DNA of 64,000 bases from Fistulifera solaris (lineage: Eukaryota; Bacillariophyta; Bacillariophyceae; Naviculales; Stauroneidaceae). Of this stretch, positions 1-11,800 are shown piece by piece (position 1 is the first letter of the stretch; each line of letters starts with the position of its first letter). The position numbers and the translations under genes are program-made. The notes under the pieces were generated by a model that worked only from the letters and a program-made list of their open reading frames with translations, did not search any database and had not been told where the DNA came from. Location: assembly GCA_030295235.1 (NCBI GenBank), contig AP026153.1, positions 310,001 through 374,000 on the forward strand, in the 5' to 3' direction.

Positions 1-557
1 CTAGACTAGACTTACAGAAGGTCAAGAAGTTGCAGTCTGGCTCGAAACAAGAGGGATTCCTGACTGAACTGCAGTCGTGGGGAACGTCGTCTACACTTTG
101 ACAGTATAGTTAATTTTAAGATAACGATAGTTTATTCCCAAAGATTTAGTTTACGACGAAAATACGCACAGCTATTTTAGTCAAGATGCTGATGATTATG
201 ATTGTTTTTTAAAAAATATAGCGGATTTTTCAAGAGCTTGCAATTTTCGGGATTTCGTGCTAGGACTGGATTTTTTTTTAGTCGTCGGAGACATTCCTAC
301 ATTTTTTAGGATACTACTAATTAAGTTCCAAAGTGTCAACGCGCGCCACAGAACACACACAGAACGCGGCGTTTTGCTGCAAGCACGGTTTCAAACCATT
401 TTTATTTATTTTACAGCAAAGCAGCGGCATAAAAAGAAGGTGAACGCTTTAGAGCTGTATTTTGATCCTAATAAAGCAACGAACATTCGACACAGACCTG
501 ATTTCAACAAGGAATAGTTACAGACCGCTTCTTTTAAGTTCTGGGGAAGCTGTGACG
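1..557. other. Upstream region with one copy of a dispersed hairpin repeat
   Basis: No supported coding region. Positions about 32-170 hold a copy of a dispersed repeat whose core, 59-80, folds as GACTG/CAGTC and recurs at 28972, 29191, 51373 (inverted) and 54178. The rest is AT-rich and is probably the promoter and 5' UTR of the downstream metal ATPase. Confidence 0.5.
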
Positions 558-3500
558 ATGGCAGAAAACGAATCGTCATCTTGTTGTCAAAACCGTACTC
601 GTCCTTGTTCGTCATCGTCCTCCGGGAAGTCCTCTTACCATGACCCCTCAACAACAACGGAGACGAAACAGTCCATACTGGCGGTGGTGCAAGAGAATGG
701 GACGGATGTTGTCGTCTTTGATGCGTCCGGAAAGCCTCGAACCTTTCACGGCACGCAATCGTTGTGCTTTCAGACGCACGGAAATAATACGGCGGGCTAT
801 TTATTGACGCCGTGTTTTGATGAAAATGGCAATCACGGTGATCCCGAAGAAGATTGCTTTTGCGGAATTGATACGCCACATTTACACGCTCATGCGTACG
901 ATCCTCACGGATGTCACGATGATGCGAATTACGCGGGAGACAAAATGTCACTGCTGGCTTCGCACATTCTTCATCCCGTTACCGAAGAGAATAAAAGTTT
1001 GATCCAGATTGGTGTCTCCGAATTTATGCCGAACGAATGCAACGCTCGTGTGTGGCAAGACAAGAAAGGATATCATCCAGGCCGTCGCGTACACGAGGTG
1101 CAACACGACGATCACGTCGATTATTTAGTTTACAATCAAACGACCGGACAATTGCATTTGGAGCATCCGTGCGACGACTGTGGACAAAATGACATTCACG
1201 GCGCTTTTCGTAATATCGGTGAACGTCGCTTGAAGTTCGCGGCGGGGAATCATGCCATGCACTTTTTTCAAGTTTCGTCGAAACCCTTCACACTCCTCGA
1301 TTACATCCATTCAGCTTTTGATATCCACTCGGATCGTGTCGCGGCCGCGACGCTGGATCACGGCACTATTGAGCGTTTCCCGTCCTCCCGACCAGTGCAC
1401 GAGATTGTTTCCTCGACCCTTTCTTGTGGAGGTATTTGTTGTGCTTCTGAATCTCCGATCATTGAGAAGCGACTGTCGGTAATACCTGGTGTAGAAAAGG
1501 TGATGATCAATGTACCTCTCAAACAAGTGATTGTGAAGCACAATCTGCACTTGGTTACCGCCAAAGAGCTCGAGCGGGCTTTGAATGAAGAAAACATGAA
1601 GGCCACGATAATGCGAGACGGAGGCGCCAGCAAGCCATCCTCTCGCTCTCAGTTTTTCGTGCGGCACATTTGTTGTGCCAGCGAAATACCGGCCATTCGG
1701 AAAATAGTAGAGCCCATACCAGGAGTGACTGCGGTTGCGATCAATACGACGACGAAGGCTGTTTATGTGGATCATGAAACAACAATTGTGTCAGCGCAAG
1801 AGATTTGTGACGCTTTGAATCGAGAAAAGTTTGGTGCCGAAATCCGGTACGACGCAGCGACCAGCACTGCAGCTTCTTTAACGAGTTTTGTTCAATCCAC
1901 TTTATCGCTGGACGATCCCGCCGATCGTCCCAACTCAGACACGCTCAAAAGAGAGCTACTTGGCGAATTTGATAACTCACAAATCGAATCGATCCTTGTG
2001 GATGTTACAAATCGAAAGATAACTGTAGTGCACAACCCCTTTCTGGTCAGTGCTGAGACCATCGCTGCGTTTCTGAGAGACAAGGCCAATTTGCATGTAT
2101 CTGTATCCGTAGATGGTTCGGATCCGTCCCGGTGGTCTCTTCCCGTAGTCGAAGTGAACGACTCTGAAGTAGTGCCGATGGGTGAAGAAGTGCCGAAATA
2201 TCCCAGAGCATCGGTGGTCATGAGTGGTGTATTTTGGATCATATCCATGTTACATTACATCGGCGATAACTGGTGAGTCCATTCCGTTACTTGTAGTTTT
2301 TGTTTGCTATGCAAGTGGCATATGTCGTTGTCTAACATTGTCTACGTTTTGCATCATGTAGGGAATACTTGAAATACGTTGGGCTGTTGTCGGTTGCTTC
2401 TGGTCTGCCCCCTATAGCCATGAAAGCTATGCGAACAATGCGTCGATTCCAATTTGACGCTAATTGTCTTATGTTGTTTGCGTCCATTGGAGCGGTTGCA
2501 CTTCAGGATTATCCAGAGGCTGCTGCTGTCGTCTTTCTATTCTCGTTGTCAGAATGGCTGGAATTTCGCGCAACATCAAGAGCCCGTCGCGCTCTCTCTG
2601 CTATTGTCAACCTGTGTCCAGAGAAAGCAAACCTAATCCACCCAAAATCTCAGGAAATGATTTGCGTATCAGCGACCTCTGTTCCAGTCGGTGCTTTGGT
2701 TGTTGTTCGAACTGGGGATAGAATCCCGTGCGATGGAGTGGTCACTTCGGGTCAGTCGACTGTAGATGAGTCTTCTCTGACGGGGGAATCAAGACCGATT
2801 CGAAAAGGTCCAGGGGACAGCGTGTCGGGTGGCACATTGAATTCCGGATTATCGCAGTTGACAGTTCGAACAACGGCAAGTGCCGAAAATTCTGCCGTGG
2901 CCCGGCTTATTCGCTTAGTCGAGGAAGCGCAAGCAAATCGATCTGAAACAGAAAAAATTGTGGATGAGTTTGCGCGATGGTACACGCCACTAATTTTGAC
3001 TGCTGCCATTCTCATGTGTAGTATTCCTTGGATGTTCGGAGCAGATACTGGGAAAGAATGGACTGCGAATGGTCTCATTCTGATTGTAGTTGCTTGTCCA
3101 TGTGCCCTTGTGATTTCAACGCCCGTCGCATACGTTGCTGGTTTAGCTGCAACAGCGCAAAGAGGCATTCTCATAAAAGGCGGCGCGATCCTTGAAGCGC
3201 TTGCATGTGTCGAAAATATCTGTTTCGACAAAACAGGAACTCTTACAAATGGAGAGTTTGCGTTGCTTCATCTTCAGCTAGTTTCCAGCGAGCTATCTCG
3301 CATTGAAGTTTTGGGGTATTTGAGTGCGATGGAAGAGCGAGCATCACATCCGGTTGCCCAGGCGATTGTAAATGCCGCAAGGAATGAGAAAGCTTTTGCG
3401 CGAGCCAACTATAAGGTTGAGAAGCACATGCTTGTGGCTGGGGCCGGTGTAGAAGGAATTATTAACGGCAAGCATGTACGTATCGGTAATGATCGTCTTT

Positions 3501-4426
3501 TCCAGGGCCTTGACGTGCTACACAGTTTGAGCCCACAGATTTGCGCAGAGGTGGAATCATGGAAAGCGTTAGGCGGCACGATTGGTTTTATGAGCATTGA
3601 AGGTTATGGTATTGTGTGTGCCTTCTGTGCAGCAGATGCGGTTCGCTCTGAATCTGCTGATGTTATTTGGAAGCTAGCAAAGGCAGGTATTAACATAACT
3701 ATGCTGACCGGAGATAACCAAGACACAGCGCTTGCGATCGGACGCCAAGTTGGGCTCTCGCCGACACAGGTGAAGTCGAAGCTGCTCCCGGAAGAAAAGC
3801 TTCAATTTATTGAAGGGTTGAGCGACCAGAAAATAGCAAAGTCTATATTTCTGAATATGTTAGGAAAGAGAAATGTGACTGTCATGTGTGGCGACGGTAA
3901 GCATTTGTTGCAGCGAAGTCCACTATGACTAATCACATTCTCAAACCTTGTTTTTTGCCGTCTGTAATTAGGTGTGAACGACGCCCCTAGCCTTGCGATG
4001 GCCAATGTAGGAGTTGCAATGGGGCACGGAGCTGCACTTGCAATGGAAACCGCTGATGTCACTCTTCTCGACTCAAATCTAGAAAAGCTTTCTTTCTGCA
4101 TCGAAATGGGCAAGAAGGTGACCAGGAAAATTAAAGAAAATGTCTTTTTTAGTATTGTCGTGAAGCTCATCGTTCTTGCTTTTGCAATTGCGGGGCTTAC
4201 GCACCTTTGGGTTGCTATCGCCAGCGACGTTGGATCAATGATTTTGGTGACGTTGAATGCAATGACAATCTTACCAAAGCGGCAGAAAGACTTGCCTTCT
4301 GGAGACACATGCGACGTAGAAGATGGGTGTTTATCCTCTAAAGTCGCGTTCTGTGAAACTAAGAAATTAGCAACTTCGTGTTCATCTGGCTGCTGTAAAG
4401 TGGGAAAAAATACAAGCTACACCTAG
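558..4426 (+). CDS. Heavy-metal transporting P1B-type ATPase (Zn/Cd/Pb class), three exons
   Basis: Pumps a soft divalent metal across a membrane at the cost of ATP. Exons are 558-2272, 2362-3896 and 3972-4426; both introns are GTGAGT/GTAAGC...AG and splicing keeps the frame, giving 1234 residues. Start is the first in-frame ATG (558). The long N-terminus has a His/Cys-rich stretch around residues 110-130 and two tandem HMA-like domains (about 285-355 and 365-435), each opening with ICCASE, the plant HMA2/4-type variant rather than CxxC; a third, degenerate unit follows at about 445-505. The catalytic part shows TGES (actuator), CPC in the membrane (about residue 815), DKTGT (phosphorylated Asp, about 860), SHP (about 900) and GDGVND, the last split by intron 2. 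The tail ends in a Cys-rich SSGCC metal-binding patch. CPC plus HP and the ICCxxE domains favour Zn2+/Cd2+ over Cu+. Subcellular site cannot be read. Confidence 0.92.
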
Positions 4427-4526
4427 GGAACTTTGCTAAGAAAGAATACTTCACATAAAGACACAATATGGGTGGAATTTTTGGTTAAGCAATGATTCGA
4501 ACGGTGTTATGGGTAAACAGTTCATG

Positions 4527-5964
4527 CTAAAGCGAGCACAACCCATACTCTTTCTCAAATGTATTGGACTCGGCGCCGAGCGAAGACTGGCCTGTCTCAA
4601 ATGGCGGATAGTTTGTCATGAAGTCATACTCACGGTCAGCGTCATCATACAATGATAGCGACGCCAAGGATCTTGGAAAGGACATAACGATTTGAGGCGG
4701 GCTTGGTTTCTGCTTCACTACTTTTTGTGGAGCTGCTTCTTCTGGTTCTTTCTTGACATTTTCGTTGCGAAGTCGTCGACAGGTGAAAACACCAAATGAA
4801 AACATAGCAGCGGCGATTAGAATCAAAACCACAGAGAGGAAAATGGACAGAGCCGAGACGTCGTTTGACTCCGCGTTACTAGTTTGTGAGCTCACTGGCT
4901 CACCATTCAGCTCAATGTCAACGCGATCAGATCCAAGGTACTCTTGTAGATGATCGGTTCCCCAAAGCGAGAAGTACGTCCGTAGATGAGCTGTGATATC
5001 ATCATAAGTTGGGTGGTCTTCGCGTTCGTAGAATACTTTGCCCGAAAGAAGCACAACTAATGGCGATAAGTATTCCACATCGACGAACAAATCAGCAGTG
5101 ACAAAGGACATTGAGTTAGGACCCGTCGCCAGGACTTCCAAGAAAAAAGCTTGTAGCTTGTCTTTGAACAGGGCTTTGTCGACTTCTATCTCCACCAACG
5201 AGAGCGCAACATGAATTTGAATTTTGGGGATTGGAGCTTCGAAATACGAGCTTGGAGCCTGGTTATGTTTGTTGTCGCCATAGCGTTGCTGATCTTCGCT
5301 CGAAGGTGTCTGCGTACTGAATTGGTTATCACGATCCTCTTTCGAAGTTTGCGCCGTCGGTGCTTGAGTGGGCCGCCTTTTATGACTTTGAGAGTTCGGT
5401 GCGTCAGAGGTCGGCTGCGTGGTTGTAGCGGTCACCGTCGTTTGCTCGGAGTTACCCAGCGAGGGTGTCATCGCCGGAAAGTTCGGTAGCATCAATGGGG
5501 ATAGTGATTTAATTGTAGCCGTATCTGCTGAGGGAACGAGTTGCGGAACGTTGATGATTGACGGTGAAAGTGTTTGTGGTCCATGCGGAGGAAAACTTAA
5601 CACGGCCGACAGGGGGGGAGTAAGACGGATATTTCCCAGCAAGTGCATCCGAGAAAGTCGCCGTTGGACTCAAGCTTGGCAAACGACTTGGTGATGTGAC
5701 GGGTTGTGACGAAGGACTTGGGGTCATCGCAAATCTTGTTGGTGGAGAACTTGAAGCCGATGGTCCTGGGGAGATCCATGGCTCTTTTGGGATATTTGAG
5801 AAGTAAATGGGGGCACTGGCTGGATTCAGAGCAGTGAACGTGTTCAAGGTGCGCAATGAACTCGAGTTTTCATAAGGAAATGTGCTTTCGAAGTGCAGCG
5901 CGTCTGCACCTGTGGTAGCTACTGCCGAGATGAATGTAGTAATTGCAAGTCTCAAGCTTGACAT
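4527..5964 (-). CDS. Secreted/type I membrane protein with Pro/Ser/Thr-rich ectodomain; one frameshift
   Basis: No family recognised. Starting at the ATG at 5964, the product opens with a signal-peptide-like stretch (MSSLRLAITTFISAVATTG), continues into a long Pro/Ser/Thr-rich region of the kind that is O-glycosylated, then a folded segment of about 130 residues rich in hydrophobic and acidic residues, one strong transmembrane helix (core SIFLSVVLILIAAAMF), and a basic cytosolic tail of about 90 residues (RRLRNENVKKEPEE). The frame breaks at a run of seven G (plus strand 5610-5616); six would give one 478-residue reading frame through to the stop at 4527. Alternatively a very small intron lies here. 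An upstream in-frame start region (to 6036) adds residues before the signal peptide and is less likely. Convergent with the metal ATPase, about 100 bp between stops. Confidence 0.65.
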
Positions 5965-6579
5965 CTTGTCGAGGTAGTCGAAATCAATTTGTAAGCTCAT
6001 CAAGTCCAGGACCACTAAAAAGTAATTACCCAGCAAAGTTGCTGCACCAAGGGGCGAAGTCGTCCGATCTGAATTTTTTATAAATTACATTATTTGATAC
6101 TTCGTATTTCACTGTTGCTATCTCAATAAATAATATGCCAAGCTGTTTCCGGTTTAAGCTGGTCAGAGCGAAAAAGGCCAAAACGTTTAACTCATAAGTA
6201 TTTTACCGTCACTCGAAAACGGCTATCTATTTTGTCGTCGACGAACTTTCGTTCACCGTATAACATAACAGCCTAGATGCCAAAGTATCTGTTTTTTGTT
6301 TCAAATTACCTTATGCTATTGCTTTAGGAGCCCATCTCGTTGAATGAGACAATCAGTATTTGTAGCATCAGTAGGCGGCTGTTCGAACAAGTTCCGAAAT
6401 CATCTAAGAAAGTAACCGTGAAATCGACATCGTTTGTCCAGCGAGAGAAGACATATTTGGTAAGCACGTTAACGGATCCGCTCGCTTTCTTGCCATGGTG
6501 CATGATTACCTTCTTGATGCCAACAAGAAGTGCCAATTCATGCCAAGTTTGAGCAAGGCTGCATGCATCAAATGCCGTG
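5965..6579. other. Intergenic between membrane protein and WDR5-like gene
   Basis: No supported gene. It holds the promoter/5' UTR of the minus-strand membrane protein and the 3' UTR of the WD40 gene. A 107-codon open frame on the minus strand (6324-6647) overlaps the WD40 C-terminus in another frame and shows no recognisable protein features. Confidence 0.4.
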
Positions 6580-7659
6580 CTAGTTTCGAGCTTTCTTATG
6601 AGAAGGACTTCCTGGTTCGCCTTCTGTGTCCATTGCAGAATCCTCAAAGACGCCTGGCTTGGCCCAGAACGAAACTTTCCGGTCCGACGTCATACCTCCT
6701 GAACATAGGAAGGGCAACTTGTCGTGTGCATCAACCGCTAGGATGACCCCTTCATTTTCGTGTTCCAGTACCTGCTGCACTTCGGCAGTCTGCAAGTCAT
6801 AAACGACTACCTTTCCCGTTTCTGACCCCACCACCACAGACTTTCCGTCACTGGTAAAGGCTGCGACAGTCGAATAACGGGAGTGAACATGAGCGCCGGC
6901 GTGGGTTGTTCCTTGATGCGTCGCATACGATTGAACGCACTGGTTGCTAGCTGTTCGCGAGATGGGCCACAATCGCAATACAGAATCTAAAGTCCCGGCT
7001 AGCAAATACTTTCCGTTGGGGGCGTATCGTAATGTAGAAACAGGCGGATTTCCTGCTGCGTAGATCGTCTTCAAGCATTCTCCCGTAGCGACATCCCAGA
7101 TGCGAATCAAGCCGTCGTGACTCGCACTCGCGACAGTCGTTCCGTCTCGACCGAACGAAACAGCCGTCACGGGGTCACTGTGTGCCGGCAACGTGCACAC
7201 ACATTCTCCGCTGCGAACGTCCCACAATTTCACCGTTTCATCGAACGAGCCGCTCACCAGCATATTATTGGTCTGGTCGACGCAAAACACAAACGACGAA
7301 TGTCCCCGAAATTCTACCAGAGCTTCCGCAGTAACAGCATCCCACAAACGAACCGTCCGATCGTCGGAAGCGGTCGCCAAGAAGGGAGCCGCTCGGTTCC
7401 AGGAGACTTGATTGATACCCCGCGCATGACCCGTACACGTTCCCAGAGGCTTTAGTTGAGAAGATGAGAGCGAAATATCCCATATCTTCGCGGTTCCGTC
7501 GGCACTAGCACTAGCGCACATGACATTATTCGGCTTGATAAAGTTGGAGGGAGCAAATTGCAGAGTCGAAACGGCACGCTTGTGTTCGCCGTGAAAGGGA
7601 AGAAGATAAAATTCATCTTTCGAGCCCAGAGGACGCTTCTTGTTAGCTGGAGATGTCAT
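6580..7659 (-). CDS. WD40-repeat protein, WDR5-like (COMPASS-type scaffold)
   Basis: Intronless, 359 residues, ATG at 7659. It is a seven-bladed WD40 propeller. Blades end in the expected dipeptides: KIWD, RLWD, KLWD, RIWD, RLWP, VVYD and a final FWAK. The blade around HSDPVTAVSFGRDG and the segment GECLKTI...NPPVSTLRYAPNGKYLLAGTLD match the distinctive order of WDR5, the core subunit of the COMPASS/MLL/SET1 histone H3K4 methyltransferase complexes, which binds histone H3 Arg2 and the Win motif of the methyltransferase. The N-terminal 25 residues and the acidic/basic tail (DTEGEPGSPSHKKARN) lie outside the propeller; the tail carries a plausible nuclear localisation signal. Length is close to the usual 330-360. 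WD40 proteins are many, so WDR5 orthology is likely but not proven; the alternative is another propeller adaptor. Confidence 0.85.
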   Translation of the reverse strand: MTSPANKKRPLGSKDEFYLLPFHGEHKRAVSTLQFAPSNFIKPNNVMCASASADGTAKIWDISLSSSQLKPLGTCTGHARGINQVSWNRAAPFLATASDDRTVRLWDAVTAEALVEFRGHSSFVFCVDQTNNMLVSGSFDETVKLWDVRSGECVCTLPAHSDPVTAVSFGRDGTTVASASHDGLIRIWDVATGECLKTIYAAGNPPVSTLRYAPNGKYLLAGTLDSVLRLWPISRTASNQCVQSYATHQGTTHAGAHVHSRYSTVAAFTSDGKSVVVGSETGKVVVYDLQTAEVQQVLEHENEGVILAVDAHDKLPFLCSGGMTSDRKVSFWAKPGVFEDSAMDTEGEPGSPSHKKARN

Positions 7660-8858
7660 CTTTGAGATATTATGCTTGTTGTTTCACAAAGAAGGTAAAT
7701 ACATGCAATGAAGACGACTTCTTGACTTTCATTTTGCATCGCAATAATCGCAGATCGCAGATGATCGCAGCAGTGTCTGTTTAGCCGGAGCAGGAACAGA
7801 CGACGGAAGGGGAAATTGTGCGTACCGATAAGACTCAATGTAGGTTTTCACCTAGTCCAGCAAATTTTTGAATATTTATTGCCTCAAAGGACTTAGTAAT
7901 AACACGTAGTTGACCGTCTACTGTTTTTGTTAGTGTGATCACTTCCGTTTGTACGTTGGAAGATCAAACGGAGAACAAAGGTGCGCGGTTCCGCTGTGCG
8001 CGCTCCTGAGTCAGAAAAAGTACCTCGAGAAACAACATTGCCCCCAATGTAGATAGAAACGTAAGTAGGCGAAATAGACACTTAAAGAAGAAGTAGGATC
8101 CTTTAATAAGTGTCTATCTCAACTGTCTAAGCATGAAACGTGGTATCGTGGTATCTGTCAGCGGTACACAACTTCGTCCAATCGCAACTTTGTTTTTGTC
8201 TCGTTTCTGTCGTCGAAGCGGAAAGTGCGCAAAATCTTTTCCCGTTACACTCTTTTAGAAAGTACTATGGATGGATCCAAAATATCCAGTGTTCGAAAAT
8301 GTCATCCACACGTGCACATCTACGTAAACTTTGTACTAAAGTACAAGATCGATTTTTTTCTCGACTTTTGTCTTCAAACGACAAAAGCTCTTTCACTTTG
8401 CACCGCGAGCGTGGGAGATTTAGCCACTCCAACCGAAAGACCAAGGGTCGACAAAATACGTCGTGCGCTCCGTCGAATGCATCCTTGTTGTTTGCATTTA
8501 TTTATCATCACTTGTGTGGCTGGATCCGAGTGTTTTGCGATCGTTTGACATTCGAGTTACTCAATAAACTTCCTTGCAACATCATTTAAGGTGTCGAAGC
8601 AAGGAATTTATTGCGCAACAGTGACCTGGATATTTTTTGCACCGGGCTCATTCATCCTGGGCGCTTCTTATCTTTTGCTTGCTGGCTCTTTCGTCTGTCG
8701 GTGAACAAAGATATCACTTTGTTTCTCCAGATAGGGCGTTAACGTGTATTTCGTTAAGGGGGATCAAGTAACAGTCGCCGGGGGAGTTCGTACTCAAAGT
8801 CGCATAAAAATCAACAAAGTGCGCACCCTATCATTTCGTGCGTTGAGACCCTCGGGCT
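7660..8858. other. Intergenic between divergent WDR5-like and PPR genes
   Basis: About 1.2 kb serving two divergent genes. Open frames on the plus strand (for example 8140-8589) are basic and Cys/Ser-rich with no recognisable domain, and are not called. An 11-bp perfect inverted repeat lies at 8074-8084/8107-8117. Confidence 0.45.
8074..8117. repeat. 11-bp perfect inverted repeat (hairpin)
   Basis: ATAGACACTTA at 8074-8084 pairs perfectly with TAAGTGTCTAT at 8107-8117; the 22-nt spacer contains GGATCC. It sits between two divergent promoters. Function unknown. Confidence 0.6.
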
Positions 8859-11800
8859 ATGAAACCAGAGGAAACAGTCATATCCTCAATCATGCAGGTT
8901 CCCGATGATGACCGAATGGAGAGACAGCTTCGACATTTAAACTTAGATGCTGCCGAATTCACCTTCTCGGGTTCTTTGGAGAAAAACTCGCATCTGACAC
9001 CTTCCTGGAGTCAAGCCACAACTAGTAATCTCGAAGGCTGGGACTTTAACTCGTCGACGGCTTTTCGCGATAAGCAACAGGCGGAAGAACGATATCAATA
9101 TTCCCCTCCCACGCAACATCAGCAATGGAGTGATACCGGGTCGCACAACAGCGGAGGAAGTGGAATTTGGGGCGATGATCACTCTCGAGGATCCCAGACT
9201 TCCGGTACAATTCCTTCTTACAACCCGACGTTGACTGATTACTTGTCGAGATCAGATGCCCCACTCAAACCTATCGGCAATCAGGATCATTCATTGATCT
9301 CGGACGATTTCCGTGCGATCGGAGCACCTCCGTACGGAAACTTTTTGAAGGAAACCCAGCAGGAAGACAATTCGTCTAGCTATTTTGACAGCAATGCATT
9401 CTCGAGTGCAGATTACTTCGGATCCATGTCGTCACAATCAATTGGCAGTATTCCGGGCTTAGTTCCAAGTTCAAGCTCGATCACCAGCGCAGGCTCGGGG
9501 TGGAAGTCGCAAACCAGTTCCTTGCTTCCGAAGAAACAGTCCTCGCTCGCGGCTGCCATCGCCGCTGCCAGCAGCAGTAACGCAATGGGACCACCTCCTG
9601 GCTTTCACTCGGAAAATTACGATGAGGATGAGCCCTCCGAACGATCCATAGGGTCTAGGGATAGATATGACAGCAACAATCGTCGCCGCGGCAAGAATAC
9701 AAAGGGGCCCCGTGCGAACGTCGGCAACAGTCGGCGACAGAATCCGATGCGAAAGAGCGAAGGCGAGTCTCCTAGTTTTCTTCCAGCTACCTCATTGTCT
9801 GATCCAGGTTCGATGATGAGCTCTCAGGCGATTCAGCAGTTGTTGCGACCAGAAAACAAGCCGTCAAAAGTGTCTGGTCGTCCCAGTACGATCTCGGAAG
9901 ATTATTCCGAAAGCAACTACAGTCTGACCGGTCATTACTTCGATCACAACATTCAAAAGCAGTCCATTTTACCGCAACCTGTGCTGGAAGATGTCAGCTC
10001 GTTCTTTGGCGGGCGGAATCAGTATTATGGGATTGAGCAGGCAGAAGATGGTGAGGACGATGTTGAGTTCATTTTCGGCGCACGGTCAGAAGACGATGAA
10101 GACACGGACTCGTTTGACGATGGCTATCTAGATCAGCAAGGGGATGACTCGTCCCCGCGAGCCAAGAAGCGCGAATGGTTGTTGCGCATGAACAAAAAGC
10201 TAGCCGAGACACCCGTTGGTGAATTAGACCCAGCTGTCATACCGCTGACAGCTTGCATGAATTCGTGGGCTAAGACCAAAAGTGCGAATGGAGCTTCGAT
10301 GGCAGAAATGTGGCTTAAACGCGCAGAAGAGGAGAAGGCGGCGGGCAATACCGCCGTTGTACCAACGACGAAGATGTATACGATGGCCGGTAAGTGTATT
10401 CACGCAGCATGTTAAGGGTAAAAGATTAAATCTAACTGCCCTTTTCCTTGCAGTTGATGCTTGGGCTCGCAGTGGACAGGGTGCTGTCGCCGCACAAAAC
10501 GCCGAAGCTCTTCTCCAGCGCATGTATAATGAATATCAAAGTTCAGGAAAACCAGAGGCATTGCGCCCCACTAATGCTATATTCAACGCTGTGATTAATG
10601 CGTGGGCTCGCTCTCAAGAACCAACAGCTCCTCACCGCGCAGAACAGATTTTAAACTGGATGCAGCAGCTCGGAGAGCTTGATGTTCAGCCAGATAAATA
10701 CACTTTCAATACAGGTAAGTTTGGAAATGCGTAAATGTTAGTTTAGCGATGAAGGGGTATCTGATGTGTTGCCGTTACAGTGATCCACGCTTACGCGAAA
10801 GTTGGAGGTGCCGACGCCGCCATCAAGGCCCAAGATTTATTGGCGCGCATGCATAAAATGTACGAAGAAGGAAACCTCCTCGCTAAGCCCGACACTATAT
10901 CTTATAACGTCGTCATCAACTCGCTTGCGAAGAGTGGCGGAAAAGGTGCATGCAATGAAGCTGAGAAACTTCTTTCAAAGATGCATTACTTGTACGAACG
11001 CGGTGACAGGGATGTCAAACCCAACGTCGTGACATACGGCGCTGTAATTGACAGTTTTGCCAAGAGTGGCGAACCTGACGCAGCCACCAGAGCGGATTCC
11101 TTGTTAGCCACCATGATTCAGCTACACCAATCGGACCCGGTTCGACATGCCGATTTGCTCCCTAATACATATGTATTCAACACAGGTACGTTTTAGTCAT
11201 GCTCGACTAGCTCCGGTCCCTTTTACGCTGACAGACGCCTTTTTTATAGTTATCAACAGCTGGGCCAAAAACAAGGACAGAGATGCTGCTTCCAAAGCCG
11301 AAGAAATGCTTGTCGCGATGAGCAGACTACATGCATCTGGTATGCCTAGTTTGAAACCTGACAATTTTACATACACAGCTGTAATTGACGCTTGGAGCAA
11401 GAGTGGTTGCCGTGGAGCTGCCGCAAGGGCAGATCAGTTGCTGGATAAGATGGAGGCGAAGTATCTAGCTGGTGACAAAAGCTTAAAGCCCAACAGCTAC
11501 ACATATAACGCGGTTATTTGTGCGCTTGCCAAGTCTGGCGAGCCCGGTGCAGCCGCCCGTGCGGAAAGAGTACTTCAGAATATGGTCAACCGACACAAGG
11601 TAGGCGGCGATGATGATGTAAAACCAACCACAATCAACTTCAACACAGTATTGGATGCATATGCAAAATCTGGAGGCGGGAGAAGCGCGGCTGAGCGGGC
11701 CGAAGAGATTCTCGAGTGGATGGATAGTCTCCACAAGAATGGTAATCCAGATGTGAAGGTTGATACCATTTCCTTCAATGCTGTTCTTGATGCATGGGCC

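Noticed and set aside
8140-8589. 149-codon frame upstream of the PPR gene
   Set aside because: Basic and Cys/Ser-rich without any motif; more likely leader or promoter sequence.
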